Source: Eretmocerus hayati (lineage: Eukaryota > Arthropoda > Insecta > Hymenoptera > Aphelinidae). From it: a DNA stretch of 64,000 bases. The position numbers were made by a program, and so were the translations under genes. The DNA is taken from assembly GCA_029851415.1 (NCBI GenBank), contig CM056744.1:10919268-10983267 (forward strand). The letters are read 5' to 3'. Shown piece after piece: positions 49,554 through 58,849 of this stretch. Each line of letters opens with the position of its first letter. The first letter of the stretch is position 1. A model generated the notes under the pieces. It did not search any database. It worked only from the letters and a program-made list of their open reading frames with translations, and was not told where the DNA came from.

Positions 49554-49555
49554 CT
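49554..49555 (-). promoter_or_regulatory. Probable env splice acceptor
   Basis: On the minus strand the sequence TTTTGATCTGTTCACAG precedes the env start codon by 10 nt, a strong pyrimidine-CAG acceptor. A candidate donor, GAG/GTAATG, lies in the leader at 58480-58481. Pairing of the two is inferred. Confidence 0.5.
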
Positions 49556-49586
49556 GTGAACAGATCAAAATTGGATTAGTATTGCT

Positions 49587-52500
49587 CTAGCTATTATTCA
49601 CGTTAGAGAGTTTTGCCCTCCTGGCTTTAGTTTGCGGTACGACTTCGAAATTTATGTGTGAAATGCGAAGTCTATTGGCATGAACTATTTTACTGCCTTT
49701 TTTAGTCTGGATCTTGACGTTATGTCTCTTGAATACTTCAAGGACTTTATGTGGACCAGAATAATGATTGTCAAATTTTCCAGGCTTTGGACCAGACAGA
49801 AGGAAAACGTAATCGCCTACTTTGAAATTGACGACATTTAGGCGTCTATCATGGTACTTCTTGGAACGAAATTTCGATGATAGTAAATTCTCATAAGCCA
49901 TCTTTTGTATGCCATTGAGTCTAGTGACCAAAGCTTGCACGTATCCTTGATAAGTAGGAACGAGGTCTCCTTCTCGGAGTGGGGCACTAGACGGAAGTCT
50001 TGGTAATCGCCCGAATACGATTTCGTAAGGGGTGAATTTAGTGCTACTGTGAATTGAACTATTTACATTGAGCATACATATATCTAGCCAAGAACACCAG
50101 TCATTGTCTGAGTCTGTGTACATTTTGAGAAACTGAGCAAGACCATGATGTGAGCGCTCGAGGGAAGCATTCCCCTGAGGTCGATATGGGGTTGTACGTA
50201 CCTTTTTGATACGAAATCTTTGAGCAATTCGTTTCATCAATTGACTCATAAAATTCTGTCCTTGATCAGTTAGGATAGTTTTGGGACATCCGAATATGCA
50301 GATGAATTTTTTTATAAAAGCGTCCGCTACAGTTGTGGCGAGCATGTTCTCGAGTGGCGCGGCCTTGCAGAATTTCGAGAGACAGTCTTGCATTGTCAGA
50401 ATGTACTCGTAACCAGCTCGAGATTTCTTAAGTGGACCGACGATATCAAGGGCTACTTTTTCAAAAACTGCTCCGGGAGTATCAGTAATGACCATCGGTT
50501 GTTTCGTCTTCACACGTACGAGCTTTTTCAATTGACATTCTAGGCATTGTTGAACGCGACGCTGTATGTCGTCTTTCATATTTTCCCAAAAATATTGTCG
50601 CTTGATACGGTTGTATGTTTTAGATACGCCTCTATGACCCCCTACAGGCGATGCATGCAATTCTTCAAAAATCTCGGCACGTTTATCGGACGGAACGTAT
50701 ACCAGTTCGCCAGTACAAATGACGATTTTAATCTCAGTCTTCGTAAATACCAACTCAAAAAGTTCTAACACATCTGACCACGGGATACCTAGTATTTCGG
50801 TGCTTTCAGCTACGTTCAGGACGGTTTGGCCGTGTTTTATCAGCAAGTCTCTCATGAGTACGAAAACTATGTAAATTCTCGTTCTAATCAGTTCAAGTGA
50901 CTCTACTTCATCTGTGCTTATACAGAGGGCGTAGTAATGACCGTTCTTTCGTGGTGTCAACTCAATTTCACCTATATTCAACGTTTTGAGATCTGGTAGT
51001 TTTTTCGCACTCTTGAGAGCTTCAGCGCCTTTGTCGCACGGTGAGCCAGAAGAGGAAACAAAGTAAGCTACGTTACCCGCGCGACCTTGTATGTGTTCGC
51101 CGATGGTTGTGAACCTATCGAAATCTAATTGATCCGGCAGAGCGGCGTTAGAACTGATCGATTCAATATCGATGTCATCTGCGTCGGAAGCGTGAGACTT
51201 GTCAGAAGAACTCACATCAGGATCTGGAGGGTTTTTTGGTCGCGGCGGAGCACTGATATCGTCAGTTGACGAGTGTTGGGGTAGCGGGTCAGGAGTTTTG
51301 CTATCAGAACAACTCGTTTTGTGCGCGGATGCGGTCTTCTTCGGACGTCCGCGTTTGCGTTTTTCGGCGGTTACACTTGTTTGAGCGACTTTGTTCGAGT
51401 GGACAGTGGTTTGGTCAACCGCGTTTGGAGTTTCTAACCGTTTCTGTCGAGCACGTGTGGTAACATTAACTTCGGCGGATTCGACTGGGTTCCGAGATAA
51501 AGCATCAGCAGCTGCGTTAGCTTTAGAACTCTTATGAACAATGGAATATTCATAACAGGAAAGCTTGAAACGCCACTTCATCATTCTCGCGTTCAGATTG
51601 GCAGTTTTGAAGTACTTGAGAGCCTCGTTGTCAGTATAAACAGTGACTTTACGCCCGTATACATAAGTTCTGAAAGTTTTGAAAGCATGCAGGATCGCGA
51701 GAGCCTCTTTTTCGTAGATTTCCAGATTGACTTCTCCGCCACGAAGGACTCTACTAGTATAAGCAATGGGATGATCCTTGCCCCACTCACCCTGAGATAA
51801 TATCCCAGAAATCGCCCAGCTCGATGCATCGGTGATTATGTTATAATGATTTGATGAAAGATCCGGATAAGCTAACACTGGGGCGGTACAGAGAAGCTCT
51901 TTGAGTTTCTGGAACGATTTTTCGGCTTTGTCGGACCATTCGAAATTCACGTCTTTCATCAGCAGTTTTGTGAGGGGTTTGGCTATGCCAGCAAAATTTT
52001 CAATGAATCGTCTATAATAACCGGCCAGACCAAGGAACTGTCGAACGTTTTTGACGGTTTTAGGCGTGGGAAAATGTTCAACTGCCTCAATCTTTTTTGG
52101 ATCTGGGCTGAGTCCTGCAGCGTTTAATTTGTGGCCGAGGTAAATGACTTCGCGCTTGAGAAACTCGCATTTACTCAGCTGCAATTTGACACCCGCTTCA
52201 CGTAACCTAGCAAATAGCTCTGAAATACTCTCTAAATGTTCTTTTAAAGTCTTGGAAAATACCACAATGTCGTCGACGTACCCGTAGACGTTTTTCAAGC
52301 CGCGAATTAAATTATCGATAAATCGCTGAAAAATCGCAGGACTATTCTTTGCCCCGAACGGACATCGTTTGAAATGGAAATGACCAGCTGGACTACTGAA
52401 TGCGGTCTTCTCCTTATCTCTAGGATCCATGGGGATCTGATAAAAGCCTTGGGCCAAGTCCAGTGTCGTAAAATAGACCGCACCACGAGCACGATCGAAA

Positions 52501-54119
52501 ATTTGAGTTATATCCGGGAATGGGTAACCGTCGCTAATCGTGTTTTCGTTCAATTTCCTAAAATCAATGACCAAACGCCACCGGGGTTTGCCATCAGGGC
52601 CAGGTTTCTTTTTGACTATCCATATTGGTGAGTTGTACGGGGATTTCGAAGATTCAACAACATCTAATTTGTACAATTCTTCGACTTGCCTGTTGATTTC
52701 ATCATTGAGGGCGTGAGGGAATTTGTACTGTTTGCAATTGACTGGATCAGCATTTCCAGTGTCTATGCGAGCCATTACTAAATCTGTACATGGTAATACT
52801 TCACCCTGAACGTAGAACACATCTGAATTTTCGCGAACCAACTTGTGGACAAATTCAGTCTCTTCCTCATCAAGTCCGTCAGTATTCACTGAATCTAAGA
52901 GTGATGCCTCATTACCAGTATACAAGTATTGTACTTCAGAAATTTCTATCGAGTCGGTGAAGCAAATGCCGTCGATTTCGGGAGAAGTTGCTTCGATGTT
53001 CAGTATTGTTTCGAGTTGGTATAGAGAGGTATTGAAGCAATGAACAGTGCCTATACTGTCGTTTTTAAATATTTCTCGTGCCAAAGAATCGTCAGTGATG
53101 TGGGAAGGGATCTTTTCGAATTGAGAATTACTTTCGTCTACACAAGTTTGATCTGATGCCTCTACCGACTCGGGTTCTCGAGTTTGTGAACTATCAGAGT
53201 CTGACGTGTCCTCAGCATGGTTTCCAGTACTCTCAGATTTTTTGTAAGAGAAGTTGACAGAAGTACTAGTCGATGGTCCGCAAAATTTTGGCTCTTGAAG
53301 TGAATGATGAATAAATGGTTGCATGATGTCACCTATTTTCATCACATGATGTTCAAAGTTCAGGATAGCTTCTGCCTTCGACAAGAATTCTGCTCCGATA
53401 ATACCGGCCGCGGGAAGTTCATGTTCGTCAGCGACTACCAAGAATCTCGTTTCAACTCCGAATAATTTTGCTTCAATATTACCAAGAGTTGGTACATATC
53501 CGTCACCGATACCTTTTATGTAAACGTCACCATTGTCAATTATTTCAGCATCATGAGGCAACATACAATGTTTGACCATATTCATTTCAGCGCCAGAATC
53601 TACAAGAAACTTTTCAACTGACTTCGTTGGAGGGTTTTTAACGTCAATGAAAGGTAGCAATAAACCGGTTTCTCTTTGAATGTTCACCATTCTGGCACAA
53701 GCAACGTCAAAAAATGGATTGGCTCTATTTTGCATGGGAATCGGTTCATTATCGACGAGCATGTAGTTATACTTGAAGTTCAACTCAACATTTCGTTGTA
53801 AGAAAAAGTCCATCCCAAGTATTCCTTCAAATGGCACGGGGAATGAATCTGGAACAATTTGAAACTCGGCGTATTTGCCAATAATTTTCATAAGTACAGC
53901 TCCGAGAGTCGGCATGAGATTTGTACCAAAACCTTTCATCATACAGATTTTATTTTTGTTGATTATGTTTGGATTCGGCAAGGCGCTTACGCGGAGCACG
54001 TTGATTTCTGAGCCACTGTCTAACATAATGTCAAGCGGGTCATGTGTTGCAGATACTCTAATGTCAATGAAGGGTATGAATTTAGTTGAATTTTCTAGTC
54101 GAATGGAAGCTACTCGCAC
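49587..54119 (-). CDS. pol: Pol polyprotein: two retropepsins, RT, RNase H, macrodomain-like segment, integrase
   Basis: Makes the enzymes that cleave the polyproteins, copy the RNA and integrate the DNA. Residues from the GTG shown as first codon: retropepsin 1 (about 13-122, LDSG at 33-36, GILG at 99-102); retropepsin 2 (about 152-265, VDSG at 173-176, GIIG at 239-242); reverse transcriptase (about 460-690, YVDD 614-617); RNase H (about 758-875, D764, E803, D830, D872); linker with AT-hook KRGRPKK (922-928); macrodomain-like segment (about 1000-1137); integrase with H2C2 zinc site (H1155, H1162, C1192, C1195) and D1225, D1285, E1321 (DD35E). It has no ATG of its own here: it lies in the -1 frame to gag, overlapping it, and is open back to a TAG at 54222-54224, so a Gag-Pol fusion by -1 frameshifting is likely. 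1510 codons, no breaks, all catalytic residues seen. Confidence 0.95.
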   Translation of the reverse strand: MRVASIRLENSTKFIPFIDIRVSATHDPLDIMLDSGSEINVLRVSALPNPNIINKNKICMMKGFGTNLMPTLGAVLMKIIGKYAEFQIVPDSFPVPFEGILGMDFFLQRNVELNFKYNYMLVDNEPIPMQNRANPFFDVACARMVNIQRETGLLLPFIDVKNPPTKSVEKFLVDSGAEMNMVKHCMLPHDAEIIDNGDVYIKGIGDGYVPTLGNIEAKLFGVETRFLVVADEHELPAAGIIGAEFLSKAEAILNFEHHVMKIGDIMQPFIHHSLQEPKFCGPSTSTSVNFSYKKSESTGNHAEDTSDSDSSQTREPESVEASDQTCVDESNSQFEKIPSHITDDSLAREIFKNDSIGTVHCFNTSLYQLETILNIEATSPEIDGICFTDSIEISEVQYLYTGNEASLLDSVNTDGLDEEETEFVHKLVRENSDVFYVQGEVLPCTDLVMARIDTGNADPVNCKQYKFPHALNDEINRQVEELYKLDVVESSKSPYNSPIWIVKKKPGPDGKPRWRLVIDFRKLNENTISDGYPFPDITQIFDRARGAVYFTTLDLAQGFYQIPMDPRDKEKTAFSSPAGHFHFKRCPFGAKNSPAIFQRFIDNLIRGLKNVYGYVDDIVVFSKTLKEHLESISELFARLREAGVKLQLSKCEFLKREVIYLGHKLNAAGLSPDPKKIEAVEHFPTPKTVKNVRQFLGLAGYYRRFIENFAGIAKPLTKLLMKDVNFEWSDKAEKSFQKLKELLCTAPVLAYPDLSSNHYNIITDASSWAISGILSQGEWGKDHPIAYTSRVLRGGEVNLEIYEKEALAILHAFKTFRTYVYGRKVTVYTDNEALKYFKTANLNARMMKWRFKLSCYEYSIVHKSSKANAAADALSRNPVESAEVNVTTRARQKRLETPNAVDQTTVHSNKVAQTSVTAEKRKRGRPKKTASAHKTSCSDSKTPDPLPQHSSTDDISAPPRPKNPPDPDVSSSDKSHASDADDIDIESISSNAALPDQLDFDRFTTIGEHIQGRAGNVAYFVSSSGSPCDKGAEALKSAKKLPDLKTLNIGEIELTPRKNGHYYALCISTDEVESLELIRTRIYIVFVLMRDLLIKHGQTVLNVAESTEILGIPWSDVLELFELVFTKTEIKIVICTGELVYVPSDKRAEIFEELHASPVGGHRGVSKTYNRIKRQYFWENMKDDIQRRVQQCLECQLKKLVRVKTKQPMVITDTPGAVFEKVALDIVGPLKKSRAGYEYILTMQDCLSKFCKAAPLENMLATTVADAFIKKFICIFGCPKTILTDQGQNFMSQLMKRIAQRFRIKKVRTTPYRPQGNASLERSHHGLAQFLKMYTDSDNDWCSWLDICMLNVNSSIHSSTKFTPYEIVFGRLPRLPSSAPLREGDLVPTYQGYVQALVTRLNGIQKMAYENLLSSKFRSKKYHDRRLNVVNFKVGDYVFLLSGPKPGKFDNHYSGPHKVLEVFKRHNVKIQTKKGSKIVHANRLRISHINFEVVPQTKARRAKLSNVNNS

Positions 54120-54224
54120 AGAAGGCTGTTCACTTCTCGAGTACCCGATGAGCGCGGCTGTTGTGGAGTCGTCTCCTCCAATGCGCTCTGGTTGGAGAGA
54201 CGAGTTTCGTTTTCCTGTTTCCTA
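54110..54224 (-). other. Gag/pol overlap, -1 frame
   Basis: The gag stop lies at 54110-54112 and the pol frame is closed upstream by TAG at 54222-54224, so any frameshift must happen in these ~110 nt. The frame relation is -1. I see no canonical X-XXY-YYZ slippery heptamer in the gag phase; GGAAAAC at about 54210-54216 is the nearest A-rich candidate. Confidence 0.6.
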
Positions 54225-55888
54225 GCATTCACATAAGCTCGCTTTTTACAATCAGCTATGCGGTGACCTTTTTCTTTGCAGTAAAAACATTCATCAGGAC
54301 CATTATTAATACTCGGATTGAGTCGATAACATCTCGCGGCAGTATGACCTACCTTCCCGCAAATCTGACATAACATTTGTGCTCGCGCATCGAGCTGTTG
54401 AGATAAATTTGGGACCGTAGGGTTTAACGAGCGACAGGAGTTTGCCGAATGCCCAGGCTTGTTACATATTTGACAAATCACGCGAGGCGCGGGTGGTGGT
54501 AGCCGATTACATTGTGAAGCAGTATGATTAAAACCGTGACACAGTTGACATGGTTCAGAGATATGCGGCATCGGACTTTGATGGTTCACAAGTCTTGCGC
54601 GTTCACGGAAATGACATTGAATAGCTGAATGGTTCCTGTTCCCGCAGATTTGGCAGTTAAAATCAACTACGGTTGCTGAAGCTACTCGGCATTGGACTGC
54701 AGTGTGTCCTGATCGTTTGCAGATTTGACAATTTGTAAGCCTCGGGCAGTTTTTTGCGATATGACCGTTACGATTGCAAATTTGGCATGAAATCGGCGAG
54801 ACAGGCAAATTATCGAGTTTTCTGAAACATTTGTCGGCGGAATGATTACTTTTACCACAAATGGTACAAGATTTAGCTGAATCACAATTAATTGCACTGT
54901 GGCCATTTTTATTACACAATTGACATATCAAAGTGTTAGAGGTTGAATTGTTATCTGACTTTTTCACATTATGATGAAGTCCTGATCGAGATTGTAAATA
55001 ACTTTCAATTTTTCTAGCTGCAGTTACAATATTGTCTATATCTTCGGAATCTTTCAGTCTCATTTCAATTTCCGGCTTTAACCCTCTTTTAAAACACGTA
55101 ATTATTATGCCTTTTATATCTTCTTTGAATGGGTCTCCAACATCACCAGTTTCAGCTCTTTTAGCTTCTACGACTTTTTGGCCTAAATCACGTAATCGAT
55201 TGGCAAAAGACAGAACGCTCTCGTTATCAGCCTGTACACTCGAATTCAACTCGCTAAGGACTTCAAGAAATGATTGTACAGGGAGGTAGAAATCTTTCAA
55301 ATGATTGGCCAATTGCTCAACTGTCTCGAAATCTTGATCATTTATTGCCGTTGCAGCATCACCAATCAATTTCTTCTCAATAAATTTTACAAGATTGGGT
55401 TCGTTTACATCACCGACCATATTTTTAGCTTTTTCGCAGCTAGAAATGAATTTGTTCAACTGCATATTTTTACCGTCGAAACACGGCACGAGCTTGAGTG
55501 CATCAGCAACCGTGATTGTTTGTGGTTCCGCCATGATCAATTGATTCACAAGGTTTCCGAGTTGACGAAGGGGGGATGATTCTCTGCGATCTCGATCTCT
55601 CTCTTGTTCAAGCAAAATTTGGTCGTTTTCCGCGATGGGTACTTGATCCTGGTTTCCGTGATAAGTTTCGTCGCGAGGGTCGGACGATCGAGATTCGTCG
55701 CTTTCGGACGTAGAATCAATACGTGCTAAGGAACGCGGAGGAGTTCTCGGTAGTTGATGCCGAGGTCTGAGTGGATCAATACCTCCTCGATTCTCGGGTC
55801 GAAGGTCTTCGGGAATGAAAGCCTCTATTTCGCGACGGAGTTCAGGATCGGCTTCGGCCTGGTTGCGCGTGATTTTTCCTTTGTTCAT
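54110..55888 (-). CDS. gag: Gag polyprotein with nine CCHC zinc knuckles
   Basis: 592-residue structural protein that assembles the particle and binds genomic RNA. It has a charged N-terminal region (1-118), then a capsid-like helical core (about 119-300, starting MAEPQTITVADALKLVPCFDG, typical of gypsy Gag). The nucleocapsid part has nine C-X2-C-X4-H-X4-C knuckles at 322-335, 341-354, 368-381, 387-400, 412-425, 447-460, 472-485, 507-520 and 534-547. Eight are closely alike (CQIC or similar); the last (CFYCKEKGHRIADC) is the conventional type. Most retroviral and gypsy Gags have one or two, so the array looks like an in-element expansion. The start is an ATG; an internal Met at 119 could begin a shorter form. 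The end overlaps pol. Confidence 0.93.
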   Translation of the reverse strand: MNKGKITRNQAEADPELRREIEAFIPEDLRPENRGGIDPLRPRHQLPRTPPRSLARIDSTSESDESRSSDPRDETYHGNQDQVPIAENDQILLEQERDRDRRESSPLRQLGNLVNQLIMAEPQTITVADALKLVPCFDGKNMQLNKFISSCEKAKNMVGDVNEPNLVKFIEKKLIGDAATAINDQDFETVEQLANHLKDFYLPVQSFLEVLSELNSSVQADNESVLSFANRLRDLGQKVVEAKRAETGDVGDPFKEDIKGIIITCFKRGLKPEIEMRLKDSEDIDNIVTAARKIESYLQSRSGLHHNVKKSDNNSTSNTLICQLCNKNGHSAINCDSAKSCTICGKSNHSADKCFRKLDNLPVSPISCQICNRNGHIAKNCPRLTNCQICKRSGHTAVQCRVASATVVDFNCQICGNRNHSAIQCHFRERARLVNHQSPMPHISEPCQLCHGFNHTASQCNRLPPPAPRVICQICNKPGHSANSCRSLNPTVPNLSQQLDARAQMLCQICGKVGHTAARCYRLNPSINNGPDECFYCKEKGHRIADCKKRAYVNARKQENETRLSNQSALEETTPQQPRSSGTREVNSLLCE

Positions 55889-56666
55889 GAGAACATGTCA
55901 TACATGACACGCGGATCAGCTAGAGGTCACACGTGAAAGATTTTAAAATTGAATTCCAAGGAAAAACGTCTAAGAAAGTATTATGTCATCAACGTAGAAG
56001 GACACGAATTGAGTCGTGATTGAATTGATATAAATTTGAAAGTCGAACTCAGGGCGGACATTAAATTCAGAGTAGACATCCGCAGGTTGTTGCCGACAGG
56101 CTGGATCGACTATCTTGACTCTGAATCTGCGTAATTCCATGATCGCGATATCGTACATTCAAATCAGGATTTTCGAGAGAAAAAAAAATGAAGATACGAG
56201 ACGGTAGTTCAGCTAGCAAACAAGGTTATGATCGGAAACTTTCATGGGAAGTTTGTAGGAACTACCATTCAGCTTTTGGGGAGATGAGTTCTTCTGAAAT
56301 CGTCAGAACTTCAGCTTCGTTAGTTCCTGCGCAAGCTTTCCAAGAAGCTTTCAAACATACTCGGATAGTTCTGCCAACCTTTCTGGAGATCTCTAGTCGA
56401 GCCCTCTAAAATTCTCTACAGATGGCTTCCGTGTAGCTTTTCCATATGCGATTGTGTACATCACTTACGAGGGGTTTGTTTTTAGCTGTTTGAACCAGCA
56501 TCAATTCTGAGTAATGCTATCATCAGAAAAAGGTTTCAGAATTATGAGTAGTCTGTCATTTTTTTTTAGACACAAAATTACCGTTTGATGCAGGTCCCGC
56601 AGGTAGTCTGGAGTATACTTGAATTATGGATGCTAATTTCAGTGCTAAACAATTTTTTTTATGTAA

Positions 56667-57128
56667 TCAGATATATGACATATCAATCGGTAGCTTTCGT
56701 ACAATCTCGAAACCCGATGACGAATCGTGATTTCGCAGCAAAATTCTATGAATTATATTTGAATGAAATAGAAGTTTATCGGTTTTGAATACGCAGCTGT
56801 CATGAAATGGTGCACGGGCATGAAAGTTTTTGAACTTAATTCCGAGAGGCAGATTTGCAGGAGTGAGGGAAATTTTCAGCGACTCGCTGTTAGTTGGCTT
56901 ATATAACGAATGACTGATGCAAAAGGTAAATTCCACTCTAAGGATCCAAATTTGGGTTATTTGGTCCTGTTTAGAATAATTAGATGATGTGCTTCTAACA
57001 CGAGCAATTTTTGGGATCGTGGGTAGATGGGCCAAAATACCGCAAGCGTTTTCTCTCCGCAAGTATTTTCGAGTCACGATCTTGGTTTCAACGCTGAGAC
57101 TCAATTGATCTTTAGAGAATGTAAGCAT
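56667..57128 (-). CDS. Unrecognised 153-codon frame in the gypsy leader
   Basis: Starts at an ATG on the element's coding strand and runs 153 codons. The product is basic, with scattered hydrophobic residues and no domain I recognise; no zinc or membrane motif is apparent. Its strand and length in AT-rich sequence make it worth noting, but it may be chance. Confidence 0.25.
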   Translation of the reverse strand: MLTFSKDQLSLSVETKIVTRKYLRRENACGILAHLPTIPKIARVRSTSSNYSKQDQITQIWILRVEFTFCISHSLYKPTNSESLKISLTPANLPLGIKFKNFHARAPFHDSCVFKTDKLLFHSNIIHRILLRNHDSSSGFEIVRKLPIDMSYI

Positions 57129-58041
57129 CAAGCGAACTAAAATTGTTTGAATAATCAGCTGTCATCCACCTCAGACTGATGAAAGCATAAAGTCATGGAT
57201 GCAAGGTGACTGTGACGAAAATACAGTCATCGACGGAATTACGTAGCTACGGTCACGAGACATGCATGTGTTATCGCGTAGATTTGACGAAAAAAAAAAG
57301 AAATTTTCAATAAACAAAAATTTGAAGTGTCAGTAAAGGTTGACTTCAACATACTCTTAACGAAAAATATCCAAAAAGTGCTCCCGATAATTCTGCTAAT
57401 ACTATCGATCCATCATTGAATAAGCATAACCATCATAATTAACTTCTGAAGATTTAGATTGGAGAAATTTGATGTTTACTTCCCCTTAAAGTCAGAAATA
57501 AGCTGCGCGATCTCGTAGTCAGAGTAGAGAATCATAAAAAGTAGTGATCTGATACATTATTTATTACGAGATACGATTGGGTCGAATCATTTCAAGGACC
57601 GCGTGGTTAGAGCATTTCTATTTTTCCCGCTTTGCTACCTCCACAATGCACTATTGAATCCTTCGGAGTATGATTTGAAAAGGAGAGCTCAGTACCACAT
57701 GGTGCAGAAGTTGTTCATTGCAATTCGGCGAAGCCATTCAGCTTCAACTGATTGATCATCGATCGATCGAGTAGACAAAAATTTTTATATGTTGGGATAA
57801 ATTGATGATTTTGTGCGCTGCTGAATCGTTTGGAATAAGAAGAATAAAATCTGTGGATAAGAGCAATTGAAATGCAAACTTTATCAAGGCTTTTTTTTAT
57901 TTCACATGGCAGGAATACGCAATGAGAATCACTAGTTGATTCAGCTTGAAATTTTCCGTCGGTTTATTTATGTCAAGGACAAGAATTTTGCGAGTTTTAC
58001 AATTTGTATATACATAAAATCATTTTCCAGTATTGATAAAT

Positions 58042-58449
58042 TCAACTTTCATCATTCATATTGGATGTAGTCGATCGTAAAAAAGAATCTTCACAAACGA
58101 AAGTTTCTGGACGACAATAACATGGCACCGATCTCAAATTAAAACAGTTTGGACACACGTTTTTTCTGAAAATCTCTATTTTTTCATCTAAAGAAAAATT
58201 CTTCCAACCAGATGAAACACAACGGTAGTCCATCAAAGATAGCCATTTCTCTCCTTGAGCAGCTTTTGCTTTCTGTAACTTTCTTCGCAACTTTTGTTTT
58301 TGTCGCTTGGAGTATTTACTGCGACTTGGAGATTTAGGGACCTCGTGATTCGGAGGATACGCAGGTAACGGAGGCCAAATATTGGCTTCAGCGTTGTTCG
58401 AGTTTTCAGGTACCGAAGGCTCATGCGCGACAGCTGCTACACCTTCCAC
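58042..58449 (-). CDS. Candidate accessory protein or exon of the gypsy element
   Basis: An open frame of 135 codons on the element's coding strand, just downstream of the primer-binding site. It has no ATG at its start; instead a pyrimidine-rich tract ending TTCGTTATAG lies directly before it, so it is best read as a spliced exon. Features: a proline-rich N-terminus (about 25-38), a strongly basic block KYSKRQKQKLRRKLQK (45-60) that could bind RNA or act as a nuclear localisation signal, and a cysteine cluster (C77, C99, C102, C110, C112, C119) that could bind zinc. This is the profile of small regulatory retroviral proteins, but I recognise no family and assign no function. It could also be a captured host exon. 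Confidence 0.45.
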   Translation of the reverse strand: MEGVAAVAHEPSVPENSNNAEANIWPPLPAYPPNHEVPKSPSRSKYSKRQKQKLRRKLQKAKAAQGEKWLSLMDYRCVSSGWKNFSLDEKIEIFRKNVCPNCFNLRSVPCYCRPETFVCEDSFLRSTTSNMNDES

Positions 58450-58822
58450 TATAACGAATCAGATGGGGGAAAATGCATTACCTCCGAGCTATCTTTCTCG
58501 CGAGACTAAATATCTAGTAAACGTACAATGAATTTTTAACATTTTTTCCTACAATACCGAGCGAATTTTCGGCCCTGCTTCTTTCTCTTGAATAAAAACA
58601 ACGTTAGCTACGCATCTCGCATCATGGTTTTGGGTCAGTTTCTCAGATTCAAATATTTTTTCTTTTTTCAGGTGAATTCAAAATGTATGCCTTACACTTG
58701 TAACAATGGATCACAGAGATCTTCCACGGATATATGACATTTGAAATTCAAACACAGACTGACTACACAGACGAAATGTTCTTAATCGATATAAAATATC
58801 GATGAGAATCACGCGACCACAA

Positions 58823-58840
58823 ATCCCGGACGAGCCCCCA
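58823..58840 (-). promoter_or_regulatory. Primer-binding site for tRNA-Pro
   Basis: On the element's strand it reads TGGGGGCTCGTCCGGGAT, complementary over 18 nt to the 3' end (with CCA) of the conserved animal tRNA-Pro. It starts 9 nt after the 5' LTR. Reverse transcription of the minus strand would start here. Confidence 0.85.
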
Positions 58841-58849
58841 AAATTCTCC

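Larger units (their letters stand above)
55889..58822 (-). other. Long 5' leader of the gypsy element
   Basis: About 3 kb between the primer-binding site and gag, much longer than the usual few hundred bases. It holds two same-strand frames of note (58042-58449 and 56667-57128) and a candidate splice donor at 58480-58481. If these are not coding, the leader may carry packaging or regulatory RNA. Confidence 0.6.
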
